DNA of 64,000 nucleotides from Actinomycetes bacterium (GCA_021787035.1 JAJYMM010000138.1:1-64000); one strand, 5' to 3'. Numbered from the stretch's first letter, positions 43,532-53,033 are shown. The notes: generated from the letters alone by a model not told the origin. Made by a program: numbers and translations.

Positions 43532-45544
43532 ATGGTGAACGCCGCATATGTGGTCGTCGCGCTGCCGTTGCTCGGCTTCGCTACGAACCTCGTCTTCGGT
43601 CGGCGCCTGAAGGAGCCTCTCGCGGGCTGGGTCGGGACCATGGCCGCGGTCGGCTCGTTCGTCGCGGCGCTCATTACCTGGGTCACCATGCTCGGCAAGC
43701 CGGCGGACCAAAGAGTCGCAAACCTGAACATCTTCACCTGGGTGCCGGTGGCGGGCCTGCATGTAAATGCCGGCCTCTGGGTCGACCCGCTGTCGCTCAC
43801 GATGATCCTCTTCGTAACCGGCGTCTCCTCGGCCATCCACCTCTACTCGATCGGCTACATGCACCGGGACCCAGGCTTCGACCGGTTTTTCGTTTACCTC
43901 AACTTGTTCTTGTTCTCGATGCTCGTGCTCGTGCTGGCCGACAATTTCCTCTTCTCCTTCCTCGGCTGGGAAGGCGTCGGGTTCTGCTCCTACGGCCTGA
44001 TCGGTTTCTGGTTCCAAAGAGAGACCGCGGCAGTTGCCGCCAAGAAGGCATTCGTCACCAACCGAGTCGGAGACGTCGGGTTTTTGATCGCGATGTTCTT
44101 GATCTTCGACCACTTCGGCTCGCTCAACTACAGGAACGTCCTCGGGACGCTCGTTGGCGGGCACCCCGTCGGGCTCATGGCAGGTGCCCCGGGTGCCATC
44201 CCCGGCTCAACAGCCACCGCTATCACGATGCTCCTCTTCTTGGGGGCCGTCGGTAAGTCGGCTCAGATCCCTCTCTACATCTGGCTCGTGGACGCCATGG
44301 AAGGCCCGACGCCGATCTCCGCGCTCATCCACGCCGCCACGATGGTGACCGCCGGGGTCTACCTGATGTCGCGCGTGGCGCCTCTCCTTCACTACGCCCA
44401 CGCCACGTCGTGGGTCATCGCGTCGGTCGGGACCGGGTCGGCGTTCCTTGCAGCCACGATCGCCGCGACCCAAGACGACATCAAGAAGTGCCTCGCGTAC
44501 TCTACGGTTTCTCAGCTCGGGTACATGTTCATGGCCGTCGGCGCCGGCGACTACGCCGACGGCCTCTTCCACATGATGACCCACGCCTTTTTCAAGGCGC
44601 TTCTCTTCCTCGCGGCTGGGGCCGTGATCCATGCGATGGCCGATAACCAGGACATGAAGAAGATGGGTGGCTTAGCCCGGTTCATGCCGCTCACCACGAT
44701 CTGCTTCGTCGCGGGGTGGCTAGCGATCTCCGGGATCGTGCCCTTTGCCGGGTTCTGGTCGAAAGACGCCGTCTTGGACAGCGTGTGGCAGATGAACAAG
44801 GTGCTCTGGGCGATTGGCGCCTTTACCGCCGGCCTCACCGCCTATTACATGAGCCGCCAGGTCGCGCTGGTCTTCATGGGCAAGGCCCGCTGGTCGGAAG
44901 CTCGGCCTGAGCCTGTAGGCGCGGCAGTTTCGGGCCACGGAGCCAGCGTGCACAGTGGCGGGGACCATGAAGTGAGCGAACCTGGGCTCCCGGCACCGTC
45001 CCATGCCGGGACGCCGCACGACGCACCCTGGACGATGTCCCTCCCGCTCGTCTTGCTCGCCATTGCCTCGCTCCTAGGCGGCGGCATCAACTTCAGCGCC
45101 TTCGGGCATTTCGACTACCTAAGCCGCTTCTTGTCACCGATCTTCCCCTACGCCACGGCTATAACCCTGTCGTCGGGCACGAAGTGGGCGCTCTCGCTCG
45201 TTACCCTGGCCCTCTGCTTGGGAGGGCTCGGCCTGGGCCTGCGGACGTGGCGCAGCGCGGAGCACCCGGCCCTCGAGCCAGTGTTCCTGCGCCGGGCGTG
45301 GTTCTGGGACGCGGTCGTTTCAGCTACCGTCTCGGGGCCGCTCAGGGCAGGGGCGGACGCGCTTGCATTCGTCGTGGACGGCCGGCTCGTAGACGGGTTC
45401 GTCAATGGGGTGGCTGGCACTCTCGCCCTGTCGGGGCGTGTGGTCCGGAAGCTGCAGACCGGGTACCTGCGCACCTACGCCATCGGCATCGGAGCGGGGC
45501 TCATCGCGTTCCTTGCCTACATCACCTTCCGGGTAGGGAGCTAG
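43532..45544 (+). CDS. nuoL: NADH-quinone oxidoreductase subunit L
   Basis: Antiporter-like proton-pumping subunit with the long lateral helix, 670 residues from ATG 43532. Signature pieces are FFVYLNLFLFSMLVLVLADN, LGWEGVGFCSYGLIGFWF, GKSAQIPLYIWLVDAMEGPTPISALIHAATMVTAG, AYSTVSQLGYMFMAVG and the C-terminal helices ending in IGAGLIAFLAYITF. A loop near residues 455-495 is Gly/His/Pro-rich. It starts seven bases after nuoK. Confidence 0.97.
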   Translation: MVNAAYVVVALPLLGFATNLVFGRRLKEPLAGWVGTMAAVGSFVAALITWVTMLGKPADQRVANLNIFTWVPVAGLHVNAGLWVDPLSLTMILFVTGVSSAIHLYSIGYMHRDPGFDRFFVYLNLFLFSMLVLVLADNFLFSFLGWEGVGFCSYGLIGFWFQRETAAVAAKKAFVTNRVGDVGFLIAMFLIFDHFGSLNYRNVLGTLVGGHPVGLMAGAPGAIPGSTATAITMLLFLGAVGKSAQIPLYIWLVDAMEGPTPISALIHAATMVTAGVYLMSRVAPLLHYAHATSWVIASVGTGSAFLAATIAATQDDIKKCLAYSTVSQLGYMFMAVGAGDYADGLFHMMTHAFFKALLFLAAGAVIHAMADNQDMKKMGGLARFMPLTTICFVAGWLAISGIVPFAGFWSKDAVLDSVWQMNKVLWAIGAFTAGLTAYYMSRQVALVFMGKARWSEARPEPVGAAVSGHGASVHSGGDHEVSEPGLPAPSHAGTPHDAPWTMSLPLVLLAIASLLGGGINFSAFGHFDYLSRFLSPIFPYATAITLSSGTKWALSLVTLALCLGGLGLGLRTWRSAEHPALEPVFLRRAWFWDAVVSATVSGPLRAGADALAFVVDGRLVDGFVNGVAGTLALSGRVVRKLQTGYLRTYAIGIGAGLIAFLAYITFRVGS

Positions 45545-45547
45545 GCA

Positions 45548-47194
45548 TTGGGCTGGGCAATCGACGTCATCATCCTTCTCCCACTGGGGGCTGCCCTGGC
45601 CCTGGTGACGCTCCCTCGCGCGGGCTCGGCGAGCCTTTCGCGCCCGCTAGCTCTTGGCGTGGCCGCTATTGAGTTTGCATTTGCGATCTGGGTGGCCGTC
45701 GCGTTCAAGACGGGTAACGCACATGCCGGCTTCCAGTTCACCACCAGGCAATCGTGGTTCGGGCCCCTCGGCATCTCCTGGTACGTAGGGGTCGACGGGA
45801 TATCGCTCTTCCTCGTCGCTGTGACGGCCCTCCTTTTCCCTATCGCGATGGCAAGCCCACCGGTGCGCAACTCTCCCCGTGCGTTCTACGGCTGGATGCT
45901 GCTGCTCGAGTCGGCGTGCATGGCGACGTTCCTCTCGCTAGACGCCTTCTTGTTCTTCATCGCCTTCGAGGTGACCCTCGTACCCGGCTACTTCTTGATC
46001 GTGGGTGGCGAGGGGCCGCGGCGCGCCTACGCTGCGACGAAGTTTTTCCTTTTCACCTTCGCCGGTTCCGCCTTCCTCTTCGTAGGCATCATCTTCACCT
46101 ACCTGCTCGTGCAGGGCCACGAACCTCACGGGACCGTCGACAGTTTCAACATCGTGGCCCTGGCTAGGGGCACCGTCAACCTCCCCGTCACCGACCAGGA
46201 CCTGCTGCTCGTCGCGTTTGGTATCGCGTTCGCCGTGAAGATGCCGCTCGTCCCGTTCCACACGTGGATGCCGGACGCGTACAGCGAAGCGCCGACCGGC
46301 GTCTCCATGGTGCTCGCCGGCGTGCTTTTCAAGCTCGGTGCTTATGGCATCTTGCGCTGGGGGATCTTCTTGTTCCCTCTGGCGGCTGTCCAGCTCGCAC
46401 CCCTAGCCCTTACGCTGGGCGTGATCGGTGTGATCTGGGGCTCGGTAGTGGCCGCCATGCAGAAGGACTTGAAGCGCCTGGTCGCTTACGGTTCCCTGGC
46501 AGGTGTTGGTTTCATTGTGGTAGGGCTGTTCGGTTTCACCTCGCAGGGTATAACGGGCGGGATCTTGGAGATGGTCAACCACACGCTGGTTACCGGGGCC
46601 CTCTTCCTCCTCGTGGGCATGGTCTGGGAACGCCGGCGCACGTATGCGTTCTCCCAGCTGGGCGGCCTTCAGAGGGCCACCCCTATCCTCGGTTGGGTCT
46701 TCATGGTTGTCATATTGGCTGACCTCGGCCTCCCCGGCCTCAATGGGTTCATCGGGGAGTTCCTCGTGCTGATCGGGACTTTTATAACCCACCGGTGGTG
46801 GGCCGTGGTCGCAACGAGCGGGGCCGTCCTCGGGGCCGTATACCTCTTGTGGGCCTACCAAAGAGTTTTCCATGGGCCAGCCCAGGCGGTGAACGCCACA
46901 CTAAAGGACATGACCTGGGCCGAGCGGGTGGCGGTAGCCCCCCTCCTCGCGGCCATTATCTTCATAGGCGTGTACCCTCAGCCGGTCCTTTCCCGCATGG
47001 AGCCGGCCGTTGACCATCTGGTAGCCCACATCGAAGCAGCGGACCCGGGCTTCAAGATCCCCGCAAAGGCGAGGGGCCACGGGACCTTCGTAGTGCCCAA
47101 GGACCAGGTTGTCGCCGTGCTCGGCGCCTCTGGACCGGCGCCGGGCGGGGCTGGCTCCCTAAAGACCGCCTCAGCCAAGCGAGGGGCCAAGTGA
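45548..47194 (+). CDS. nuoM: NADH-quinone oxidoreductase subunit M
   Basis: Antiporter-like subunit, 548 residues; TTG 45548 appears to be the start, three bases after the nuoL stop, since no other start gives the first membrane helix. Key segments are SWYVGVDGISLFLVAVTALLFP, FFIAFEVTLVPGYFLI, FAVKMPLVPFHTWMPDAYSEAPTG and KRLVAYGSLAGVGFIVVG. A 50-residue hydrophilic tail follows the last helix. Its stop overlaps nuoN by 4 bases. Confidence 0.96.
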   Translation: MGWAIDVIILLPLGAALALVTLPRAGSASLSRPLALGVAAIEFAFAIWVAVAFKTGNAHAGFQFTTRQSWFGPLGISWYVGVDGISLFLVAVTALLFPIAMASPPVRNSPRAFYGWMLLLESACMATFLSLDAFLFFIAFEVTLVPGYFLIVGGEGPRRAYAATKFFLFTFAGSAFLFVGIIFTYLLVQGHEPHGTVDSFNIVALARGTVNLPVTDQDLLLVAFGIAFAVKMPLVPFHTWMPDAYSEAPTGVSMVLAGVLFKLGAYGILRWGIFLFPLAAVQLAPLALTLGVIGVIWGSVVAAMQKDLKRLVAYGSLAGVGFIVVGLFGFTSQGITGGILEMVNHTLVTGALFLLVGMVWERRRTYAFSQLGGLQRATPILGWVFMVVILADLGLPGLNGFIGEFLVLIGTFITHRWWAVVATSGAVLGAVYLLWAYQRVFHGPAQAVNATLKDMTWAERVAVAPLLAAIIFIGVYPQPVLSRMEPAVDHLVAHIEAADPGFKIPAKARGHGTFVVPKDQVVAVLGASGPAPGGAGSLKTASAKRGAK

Positions 47195-48966
47195 ACGGAC
47201 CGACTAGCGCCGCTCCCCACCTCGTCGCCGCCGGTTGCACCATAAACGAGGTCACCGGCAGGATAACCGGGCTCTGTACGTCCAAGGGCTCGGTCCATAT
47301 AGCCATCAACTACCCCGCCTTGGTGCCATTGCTAGTCCTGGGTGGGGGCGCTCTCGTGGTGCTCTTTTTCTCCGCGGTCCTGCCCAAGCGGCCGTACCGG
47401 GGGCTCTGGGCCGGCCTTACGGCGCTCGCCGGGACGGGCACCGTGGCCGACGGGCTCCTCCAGTGGCAGCAGCTGAACGGCTCCTCTGTCACGCCGGTCA
47501 CGATCGGCGACCAGCTTTTCTATGACCACATGGGGGCGTTCTTCGTTGTCCTGTTCGGTGCAGCCACCGTCCTCGGTGCGGCTATATCCGACGGCTACCT
47601 AGAGCGCGAGGGCCTCGACGGGCCGGAGCCCTACGTGCTCATGCTCGCCTGTTCGCTCGGGGCGGTCCTAATGGCCGATGCAGCGGGATTTGTCACGCTT
47701 TTCCTCGGGCTCGAGATCCTCTCGATATCGCTCTATGCCATGTCCGCTTACCACCGCTGGCGTGCCGCGTCGGGGGAAGCAGGGCTCAAGTACCTGATAC
47801 TCGGCTCGCTCGCTTCGGCCATATTCATCTATGGCGCCGCTCTCATATACGGCGCCACCGGCTCGCTCCAGTACCTCGGTGTGGTGAGCTTCCTCGCTGA
47901 CAACGCCCTCTTCCAAAACGGCATACTGCTCGGGGGCATGGTCCTCGTGATCGTCGGGTTGGGGTTCAAGGTGGCGGCCGTGCCCTTCCACTTCTGGTCG
48001 CCCGACGTCTACCAGGGGGCGCCGACGCCCTTCGTTGGTTACATGGCGGCCGTAGCCAAGGCCGCCGGCTTTGCAGCGCTCCTGCGGGTCCTCATGCTCG
48101 CGCTCCCCACGTTGACTTCGACCTGGCGCCCCATCATCTGGGTCCTCGCTACTTTGTCGATCGTCTTTGGTTCGGTGCTCGCGCTAGTCCAGGTGGACCT
48201 GAAGCGCATGCTCGCCTATTCGTCGATCAGCCAGGCCGGTTATGTGCTGATCGGCCTCCAGGCCGGCACCGCCCAGGGCGTCCAGGCGGTTGCCTTCTAC
48301 GTGTTCACCTACACCTTCATGGTGATAGGCACCTTCGCCATCCTGGGCGTGCTCCAGGGGAGGGGCGAGGCGAGGAACGACCTTTCAGCGGTCCGCGGCC
48401 TCGCCACCCGGAGCCCCTGGCTCGCAGGCGCGATGCTCGTGCTCCTGCTCGGCCAAGCGGGTGTGCCGCTCACGAGCGGGTTTCTCGGCAAGTGGGTCGT
48501 GATCCAGGCGGTCCTAGGACAGGGCCAGTACGAGCTCGGCCTGATCGGGATGCTCGGGGCCGCGGTTGCAGCGTTCTTCTACCTCCGGGTGGCGCTCGTC
48601 ATGTTCCTAGCGCCAGATGGGGCTGGCGCGGCTCCCAGCGCCGCACTCACCTTGAGCAGCGCAGGCGGCCCGGGGGCAGCGACAGTGGGCGGAGAAAGTA
48701 CTGGCGGCGAAGGGGACGGCGGCCCTGGTTGGGCTGCGGGTAGGCCCGGTGGCTACCTGGGCTCGGATCTACACGCGATCGTGACCGCCGGCCTCAACGC
48801 ACGTGACAAGGCGCTCGCTCTTCGGCCGCCTCCCCATTCCCGTGTCCGGGTCCCGGCCGCAACCGCTGCCGTGATCGTGCTCTGCGTCGTGTTCACGGTC
48901 TTTGCCGGAGTGTCGACCCCCGTCCTCTCCTGGGCCCACGCGATAACGCTGCCCTGGTCGGTCTGA
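47191..48966 (+). CDS. nuoN: NADH-quinone oxidoreductase subunit N
   Basis: Last gene of the operon, antiporter-like, 591 residues from GTG 47191. Typical motifs are FLGLEILSISLYAMSAYHRW, GFKVAAVPFHFWSPDVYQGAPTPFVGYMA and KRMLAYSSISQAGYVLIGL. Between helices near residues 475-520 lies a Gly/Ala-rich loop with GGEGDGGPGWAAGRPGG that is absent in compact NuoN. After the stop there is a small inverted repeat GCCCA-GCT-TGGGC (48967-48979) but no T-run, so termination is not clear. Confidence 0.96.
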   Translation: MNGPTSAAPHLVAAGCTINEVTGRITGLCTSKGSVHIAINYPALVPLLVLGGGALVVLFFSAVLPKRPYRGLWAGLTALAGTGTVADGLLQWQQLNGSSVTPVTIGDQLFYDHMGAFFVVLFGAATVLGAAISDGYLEREGLDGPEPYVLMLACSLGAVLMADAAGFVTLFLGLEILSISLYAMSAYHRWRAASGEAGLKYLILGSLASAIFIYGAALIYGATGSLQYLGVVSFLADNALFQNGILLGGMVLVIVGLGFKVAAVPFHFWSPDVYQGAPTPFVGYMAAVAKAAGFAALLRVLMLALPTLTSTWRPIIWVLATLSIVFGSVLALVQVDLKRMLAYSSISQAGYVLIGLQAGTAQGVQAVAFYVFTYTFMVIGTFAILGVLQGRGEARNDLSAVRGLATRSPWLAGAMLVLLLGQAGVPLTSGFLGKWVVIQAVLGQGQYELGLIGMLGAAVAAFFYLRVALVMFLAPDGAGAAPSAALTLSSAGGPGAATVGGESTGGEGDGGPGWAAGRPGGYLGSDLHAIVTAGLNARDKALALRPPPHSRVRVPAATAAVIVLCVVFTVFAGVSTPVLSWAHAITLPWSV

Positions 48967-49077
48967 GCCCAGCTTGGGCCAGCCCGCGGGCGGGGTTGCC
49001 CTGCCTCACGGCCAGGTCCGTGGAGCTAGCGTGGGCAAGCCAACCAAGCCTGTGGTCACGGTCCTTATTGTGGCCAT

Positions 49078-49587
49078 GTGGACGTAGCCGACTTGGCCGC
49101 TTTGGAGACCGGGGAGTCCTTGTGGACTTGGCACCGCGGGCCGCGAGACGGGACAGCGGTGCTGTTCGACCTTGACGGCGTTCTCTCCGATGCTGCCTCG
49201 CGCCAGCACTATCTGAACGGACCTCGTCCCGACTGGGAGGCGTTCTTCGCCGCCTCGGGTGATGACCCGCTGATCGACGAGGTGGCGACGGTCCTCCACT
49301 TGCTCGCTCCAGAGCTGATCGTCGTGCTCCTGACGGCGCGCCCGGCCCGCGTCCGCACGGCGACGCTCGGCTGGCTCGACCGTCACCAGCTGCGCTGGGA
49401 CCTTCTCGTGATGCGCAAGGACGGAGACCGCAGGCCCGCCCGGCACTTCAAGCAAGAGGCGGTGCGGGGCGTTCGTGAGCAAGGGATCGACGTGGCCCTG
49501 TGTTTCGAGGACGACCTCCGAAATGTGGAGATGTTCCGCGCCGAGGGGATCCCGGCTCTTTACGTGCACTCGGGCTACTACGACTGA
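49078..49587 (+). CDS. HAD-superfamily phosphatase, polynucleotide kinase 3'-phosphatase-like
   Basis: 169 residues from GTG 49078. HAD motif I is LFDLDGVLSD (Asp31, Asp33), motif II VVLLTARPARV, a lysine region VMRKDGDRRPARHFKQEA, and motif IV CFEDDLRNVEMFRAEGI. There is no large cap domain. This arrangement resembles the phosphatase domain of polynucleotide kinase-like proteins and related HAD proteins, often of unknown substrate. The stop is followed by a 172-base gap before htpX. Confidence 0.75.
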   Translation: MDVADLAALETGESLWTWHRGPRDGTAVLFDLDGVLSDAASRQHYLNGPRPDWEAFFAASGDDPLIDEVATVLHLLAPELIVVLLTARPARVRTATLGWLDRHQLRWDLLVMRKDGDRRPARHFKQEAVRGVREQGIDVALCFEDDLRNVEMFRAEGIPALYVHSGYYD

Positions 49588-49759
49588 GGTCGCCTCCACA
49601 CGCCTCCACATGGTCCTCTCGCCGGGCCCAGCGGTGCCGCACCGGCCTCGGCACCGACTACGGGGTGCCGAGACGCTACCGAGGTGACCGACGCCTCTGT
49701 GCCCTGCTTAGCGTCTTTTCAGCTGGGAGGGCTACTCTGCCTATTAGAGGATCACGAAC

Positions 49760-50635
49760 ATGAACCGCAACAACATAAAAACCGTCTTCCTGTTGGCCCT
49801 CCTCGGGGCCGTCTGTCTCGGCATCGGCGCCTTTTGGGGTGAGCAGGGCCTGATCATAGGGCTCGTCATCGGCCTCCTCTTTGTCGGCGCCTCTTACTGG
49901 TTTTCGGACAAGATCGCGATCACCGCCGCTCGTGCAGTTCCGGTCTCCGAGGCGCAGATGCCGCAGTACTACGAGATCGTGAAGGACCTGACCACCCGTG
50001 CCAAGATGCCAATGCCCCGGCTCTATGTGTCGCCAGCCGCCCAGCCCAACGCTTTTGCTACTGGTCGCAACCCCAAGCACGCTGCGGTCGCGGTCACGCA
50101 GGGGATCCTGCAGGTCTGTACCTGGTCCGAGCTGCGAGGCGTGCTTGCCCACGAGCTTTCCCATGTCCGCAACCGCGACATCCTGATCTCTTCGGTGGCG
50201 GCGTCAATTGCCATGGGGATCACGTTCCTCGCCCGGATGGCGGCGTGGAGCAGCCTGTTTTTTGGCGGGTTCGGAGGCGGCGGCGGCCGGCGCAACAACG
50301 ACGAAAACATCCTGGGGCTCCTCGCGATGATTATCCTCGCGCCCCTGGCCGCGACGCTCCTGCAGCTTGCCTTGTCGAGGAGCCGTGAGTACGAGGCCGA
50401 CCGGGACGGTGCGAGGCTGATCGGCGACGGCGAGCCGCTCGCCTCGGCCCTCACCAAGCTGGAGATGGCGGCCGGCCGGGTCCCGATGCAGGTCCCCCGG
50501 GAGATGGCCGCTCTCTATATCGTCAACCCGCTGAAGGGGCGCCGTGTCAGCTTCGCCAAGTGGTTCAGCGACCACCCGCCTACCCCGGAGCGCATTAAGA
50601 GGCTGCGCTCCAAGGAGTGGGCGCACCGCTTCTAG
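49760..50635 (+). CDS. htpX: Membrane-bound zinc metalloprotease HtpX
   Basis: 291 residues from ATG 49760, preceded by AGAGGA. Two N-terminal membrane helices are followed by the zinc site VLAHELSHVRNRD (His131, Glu132, His135) and a glutamate ligand in SREYEADRDGA. Two further helices lie around residues 143-200, separated by a Gly-rich cytoplasmic loop. HtpX degrades misfolded membrane proteins. The C-terminal FSDHPPTPERIKRL is family typical. The upstream gap should hold its promoter; TATTAG at about 49741 is a weak -10 candidate. Confidence 0.95.
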   Translation: MNRNNIKTVFLLALLGAVCLGIGAFWGEQGLIIGLVIGLLFVGASYWFSDKIAITAARAVPVSEAQMPQYYEIVKDLTTRAKMPMPRLYVSPAAQPNAFATGRNPKHAAVAVTQGILQVCTWSELRGVLAHELSHVRNRDILISSVAASIAMGITFLARMAAWSSLFFGGFGGGGGRRNNDENILGLLAMIILAPLAATLLQLALSRSREYEADRDGARLIGDGEPLASALTKLEMAAGRVPMQVPREMAALYIVNPLKGRRVSFAKWFSDHPPTPERIKRLRSKEWAHRF

Positions 50636-50741
50636 GGGTCGATTGCCGAGGCTCCCTTTGGAATGGTGGAGGAGAACCCGCGAAGAAGGTACCTAGTCCC
50701 GAAAGTTCTCCGACTGGGGTGAGTAGGGGGGCGCCAGAGCC

Positions 50742-51122
50742 TCAACAAGCGACAACGACGACGCTGGGATCAAGGCGTCGCAGGTCACCAGCGTCGCTGG
50801 TGACGACCACCCCGTCCACCGCTCGCGTCAGGACCACGACCGACGCATCGACGATGTCGGCTGTCCCAATGGCTCCGCACAATTGGCCGGCGGCCCGGGC
50901 GTGATCCGCGTCGAGCGGGTCAATGGTCACGCCGTCAGCCGCGACGACCCGAGCCAGGCGGACCTGTCGAGCAGGGTTGCGCCAAGCCTGTGCCAGGGCA
51001 CCGGCTGGTACGTGCACTTCGTCAGCCAATTCCAGTAGCCGGATAATGCGCCGATCGGCTCGGTCTATGGCAATCAGAGCCCCGGCGTCCAGAACTACAG
51101 GCCGAGGACGCTGCGGGCCCAC
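50742..51122 (-). CDS. PIN-domain toxin (VapC type)
   Basis: 126 residues. The PIN nuclease fold carries acidic residues in VVLDAGALIAIDRADRR, in TADIVDASVVVL and in VVVTSDAGDLRRLDP, which would bind Mg for RNA cleavage. The N-terminus overlaps the end of the upstream antitoxin gene by 28 bases. Antitoxin-then-toxin order with an overlap is standard for type II toxin-antitoxin operons. The RNA target is unknown. Confidence 0.85.
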   Translation of the reverse strand: MGPQRPRPVVLDAGALIAIDRADRRIIRLLELADEVHVPAGALAQAWRNPARQVRLARVVAADGVTIDPLDADHARAAGQLCGAIGTADIVDASVVVLTRAVDGVVVTSDAGDLRRLDPSVVVVAC

Positions 51123-51319
51123 GCTGTCTCCTCATCGGTCGCCGGACCGAGCTCTGCACGGATGCCAGCGAGGACATCCGCCAGCCGTTCACGCTTGGCG
51201 CGGTCAGCCATAGCACGGGCCACCCACTCGCTCACTGACGGCGAGCGACCAGCAGCCACAGCCGCCTCCGCCGCTCGGACGACCCCCTCTTCGACTGTAA
51301 CGGTCACCCGTCTACGCAT
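51095..51319 (-). CDS. Ribbon-helix-helix antitoxin partner of the PIN toxin
   Basis: 74 residues from ATG 51319. RRRVTVTVEEGVVRAAEAAV followed by SVSEWVARAMADRAKRER fits a beta-strand then two helices of a CopG/MetJ-type DNA-binding antitoxin, with a C-terminal toxin-binding tail. A direct repeat overlapping its start codon is a likely autoregulatory operator. Confidence 0.8.
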   Translation of the reverse strand: MRRRVTVTVEEGVVRAAEAAVAAGRSPSVSEWVARAMADRAKRERLADVLAGIRAELGPATDEETAWARSVLGL

Positions 51320-51333
51320 ACTTTAAGCATACT
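51316..51333. promoter_or_regulatory. Direct repeat overlapping the antitoxin start codon
   Basis: GCATACT occurs twice, separated by TTAA (51316-51322 and 51327-51333). The first copy contains the antitoxin start codon on the minus strand. Ribbon-helix-helix proteins bind paired short half-sites, so this may be the operator by which the toxin-antitoxin complex represses its own genes. Confidence 0.5.
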
Positions 51334-51379
51334 GATGATGCGTGATGTATGCGGCCCGCCAAGCTCCTCTTGGACTACC

Positions 51380-51868
51380 TCAATCTCGGAAGTTCTCAAA
51401 CTGCAGCGGGATCCCGAAGTCGTGGTCGCGAAGCGCTGCGATGGTCGCCTGCAGGTCGTCACGCTTCTTCCCAGTCACGCGGACCTGGTCACCCTGGGTC
51501 GACGACGCCACTCCCTTGGGGGCGTTGTCCTTGATGAACTTGTTGATCGCCCGGGCGTGGTCGCTGCCGATGCCGGCCTTGATCTTCACCACCTGGCGGG
51601 CTGTGCCCTTGGCCGCCTCCTCGAGCTTCCCAGGTTCGAGCGCCTTCAGCGACACCTTGCGGCGCACGAGCTTTTCCTCAAGCACCTGCATGACGGCCTT
51701 CAGGCGGTCTTCGGTGGCCGAGCGCAGGGTCATCTCCTGGTCGGCGAGCTCGATGCTCGAATCCGTCCCTTTGAAATCGAACCGCGTGGTGAGCTCTCGG
51801 GACGCCTGGTCAACAGCGTTTCGCACCTCCTGCATGTCGACTTGCGACACAACGTCAAACGTTGGCAT
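51380..51868 (-). CDS. YajQ-family nucleotide-binding protein
   Basis: 162 residues from ATG 51868 (MPTFDVVSQVDMQEVRNAVD), the standard start of the family; an in-frame GTG at 51877 would add three residues. Two ferredoxin-like halves include TTRFDFKGTDSSIEL and VKIKAGIGSDHARAINKFIKD, ending FGIPLQFENFRD. Family members bind nucleotides, and some bind cyclic-di-GMP. The stop lies close to the antitoxin gene, but the two units are probably independent. Confidence 0.92.
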   Translation of the reverse strand: MPTFDVVSQVDMQEVRNAVDQASRELTTRFDFKGTDSSIELADQEMTLRSATEDRLKAVMQVLEEKLVRRKVSLKALEPGKLEEAAKGTARQVVKIKAGIGSDHARAINKFIKDNAPKGVASSTQGDQVRVTGKKRDDLQATIAALRDHDFGIPLQFENFRD

Positions 51869-51913
51869 GCGGGACACGCTACCGTGGTTGTGCTGAGGGC
51901 CTAAAGCCCTCGA

Positions 51914-51996
51914 GGGTCGGTGCCCGAGTGGACAAAGGGAGCAGACTGTAAATCTGCCGGCTGACGCCTACGGAGGTTCGAATCCTTCCCGGCCCA
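51914..51996 (+). tRNA. tRNA-Tyr (anticodon GTA)
   Basis: An 83-nt class II tRNA with a long variable arm. Acceptor strands GGGTCGG and CCGGCCC pair fully (one G-T pair), with discriminator A. The anticodon stem-loop contains CTGTAAA, giving GTA. The T arm GGAGG-TTCGAAT-CCTTC is intact. CCA is not encoded (CACC follows). An ISKra4-type transposase remnant begins 20 bases after its 3' end, and the decayed accessory region follows, so this tRNA marks the island boundary. Confidence 0.95.
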
Positions 51997-52015
51997 CACC
52001 TTCTGACCAGCTCTT

Positions 52016-53024
52016 TTACTGAGCCGGTCTCCTGTCAGTACCCGCTGGTTCGGCATTGATGCGGTCTATTTGGTGGTTGTTGCCGTCGACCAGGGCGACC
52101 CAGGGGCGGGCATGGCCGGGGTCGCGCCGGTCGGCCTCGGAGAACGCCTTGGCGATCACCTCGGCCGCCTCATCGGCAACGCTCGCCGTCAGCCACTTGT
52201 GCTCTGCCTCGGGGGCTTTCTTCGGGCCCTCGTCATGGCTGGCCATAACCTCGGCTGGCGTGCGGGGCACCGGCTTCACCGTGTATATGGCCGCCACTTC
52301 GGCCATTCGCTTGCGGTTGGCCTTTTCTCCCGGTGAGAGGCGGGTCCTCAGCTTGTGCCCCGCCTTCTTGGCGACCTCGGCAGTGGCAGGGCGGAGGGCT
52401 TCGGGCCGCATGGCCACGCCCTTGCCGTCGGCCGAGATGACGACCACCTCGCCGTCTTCGGCCTCCGGGCGGGGCTCTTGGTCATAGAAGGCCTCGAAGT
52501 CACCAGCGGCAGCCCGGGCGAGCTCTTCCACCTGGCGGTGGCCGACCACAACGCCAGTGGCCCTCCCGATAGCCTCCTTGGCCTCCTCGAACGACCCCCG
52601 GGAGGCCTCGATGGCCGCGAGTTCTCGTAGGCCGTGGGAATAGAGCTCCTCGGGCAGGTTCAAGGCGGCGTCGGCCGGGTAGAGGTTGACCTTTCCTCGG
52701 TGACGATAGGCAAGCCGCCCGACGCTGACCGTGCCGACGATGGTGGCGAGGGGGCGCTCGTGGCCGCGCTCGACGGCCCTATGGGGGACGCCTTTGGCGT
52801 CGGCCACCTCCTCCAGGCGTTCCCTCTTGGAGCGAGCGGAGGTCGAAGTGGCCCTGCAACAGCAGCCGGAGCAGCTCGAAGCCCTCGGTCTTGATGTACT
52901 CCTCCAGCTGGAAGTGCTGGAGGCCGGCTGCTGCGCCGCCGGACAGGAACGTGCGGACTTTGGCGAACTGGGCCTCCGAGGCCGCAAAGGCGTCCTGCGA
53001 CGAGGGCTCGCCCGGCTGCCCCGC
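52016..53024 (-). pseudogene. ISKra4-family transposase, frameshifted and 3'-truncated
   Basis: The longer intact stretch (52030-52830) contains GTVSVGRLAYRHRGKVNLYP, ADAALNLPEELYSHGLRELA, ASRGSFEEAKEAIGRATG and VVVISADGKGVAM, typical of ISKra4-family transposases. It stops at LVDGNNHQIDRI, where the family continues for over 100 residues. The N-terminal part (AASEAQFAKVRTFLSGG, FQLEEYIKTEGFELLRLLLQ) is in another frame, so at least one indel lies near 52,815-52,840. No intact start codon or terminal inverted repeats were found. The gene is dead. Confidence 0.8.
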
Positions 53025-53033
53025 CCCCCCTGC

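Noticed and set aside
48967-48979. Terminator after nuoN
   Set aside because: The 5-bp stem with a 3-base loop has no following T-run, so it is too weak to call.
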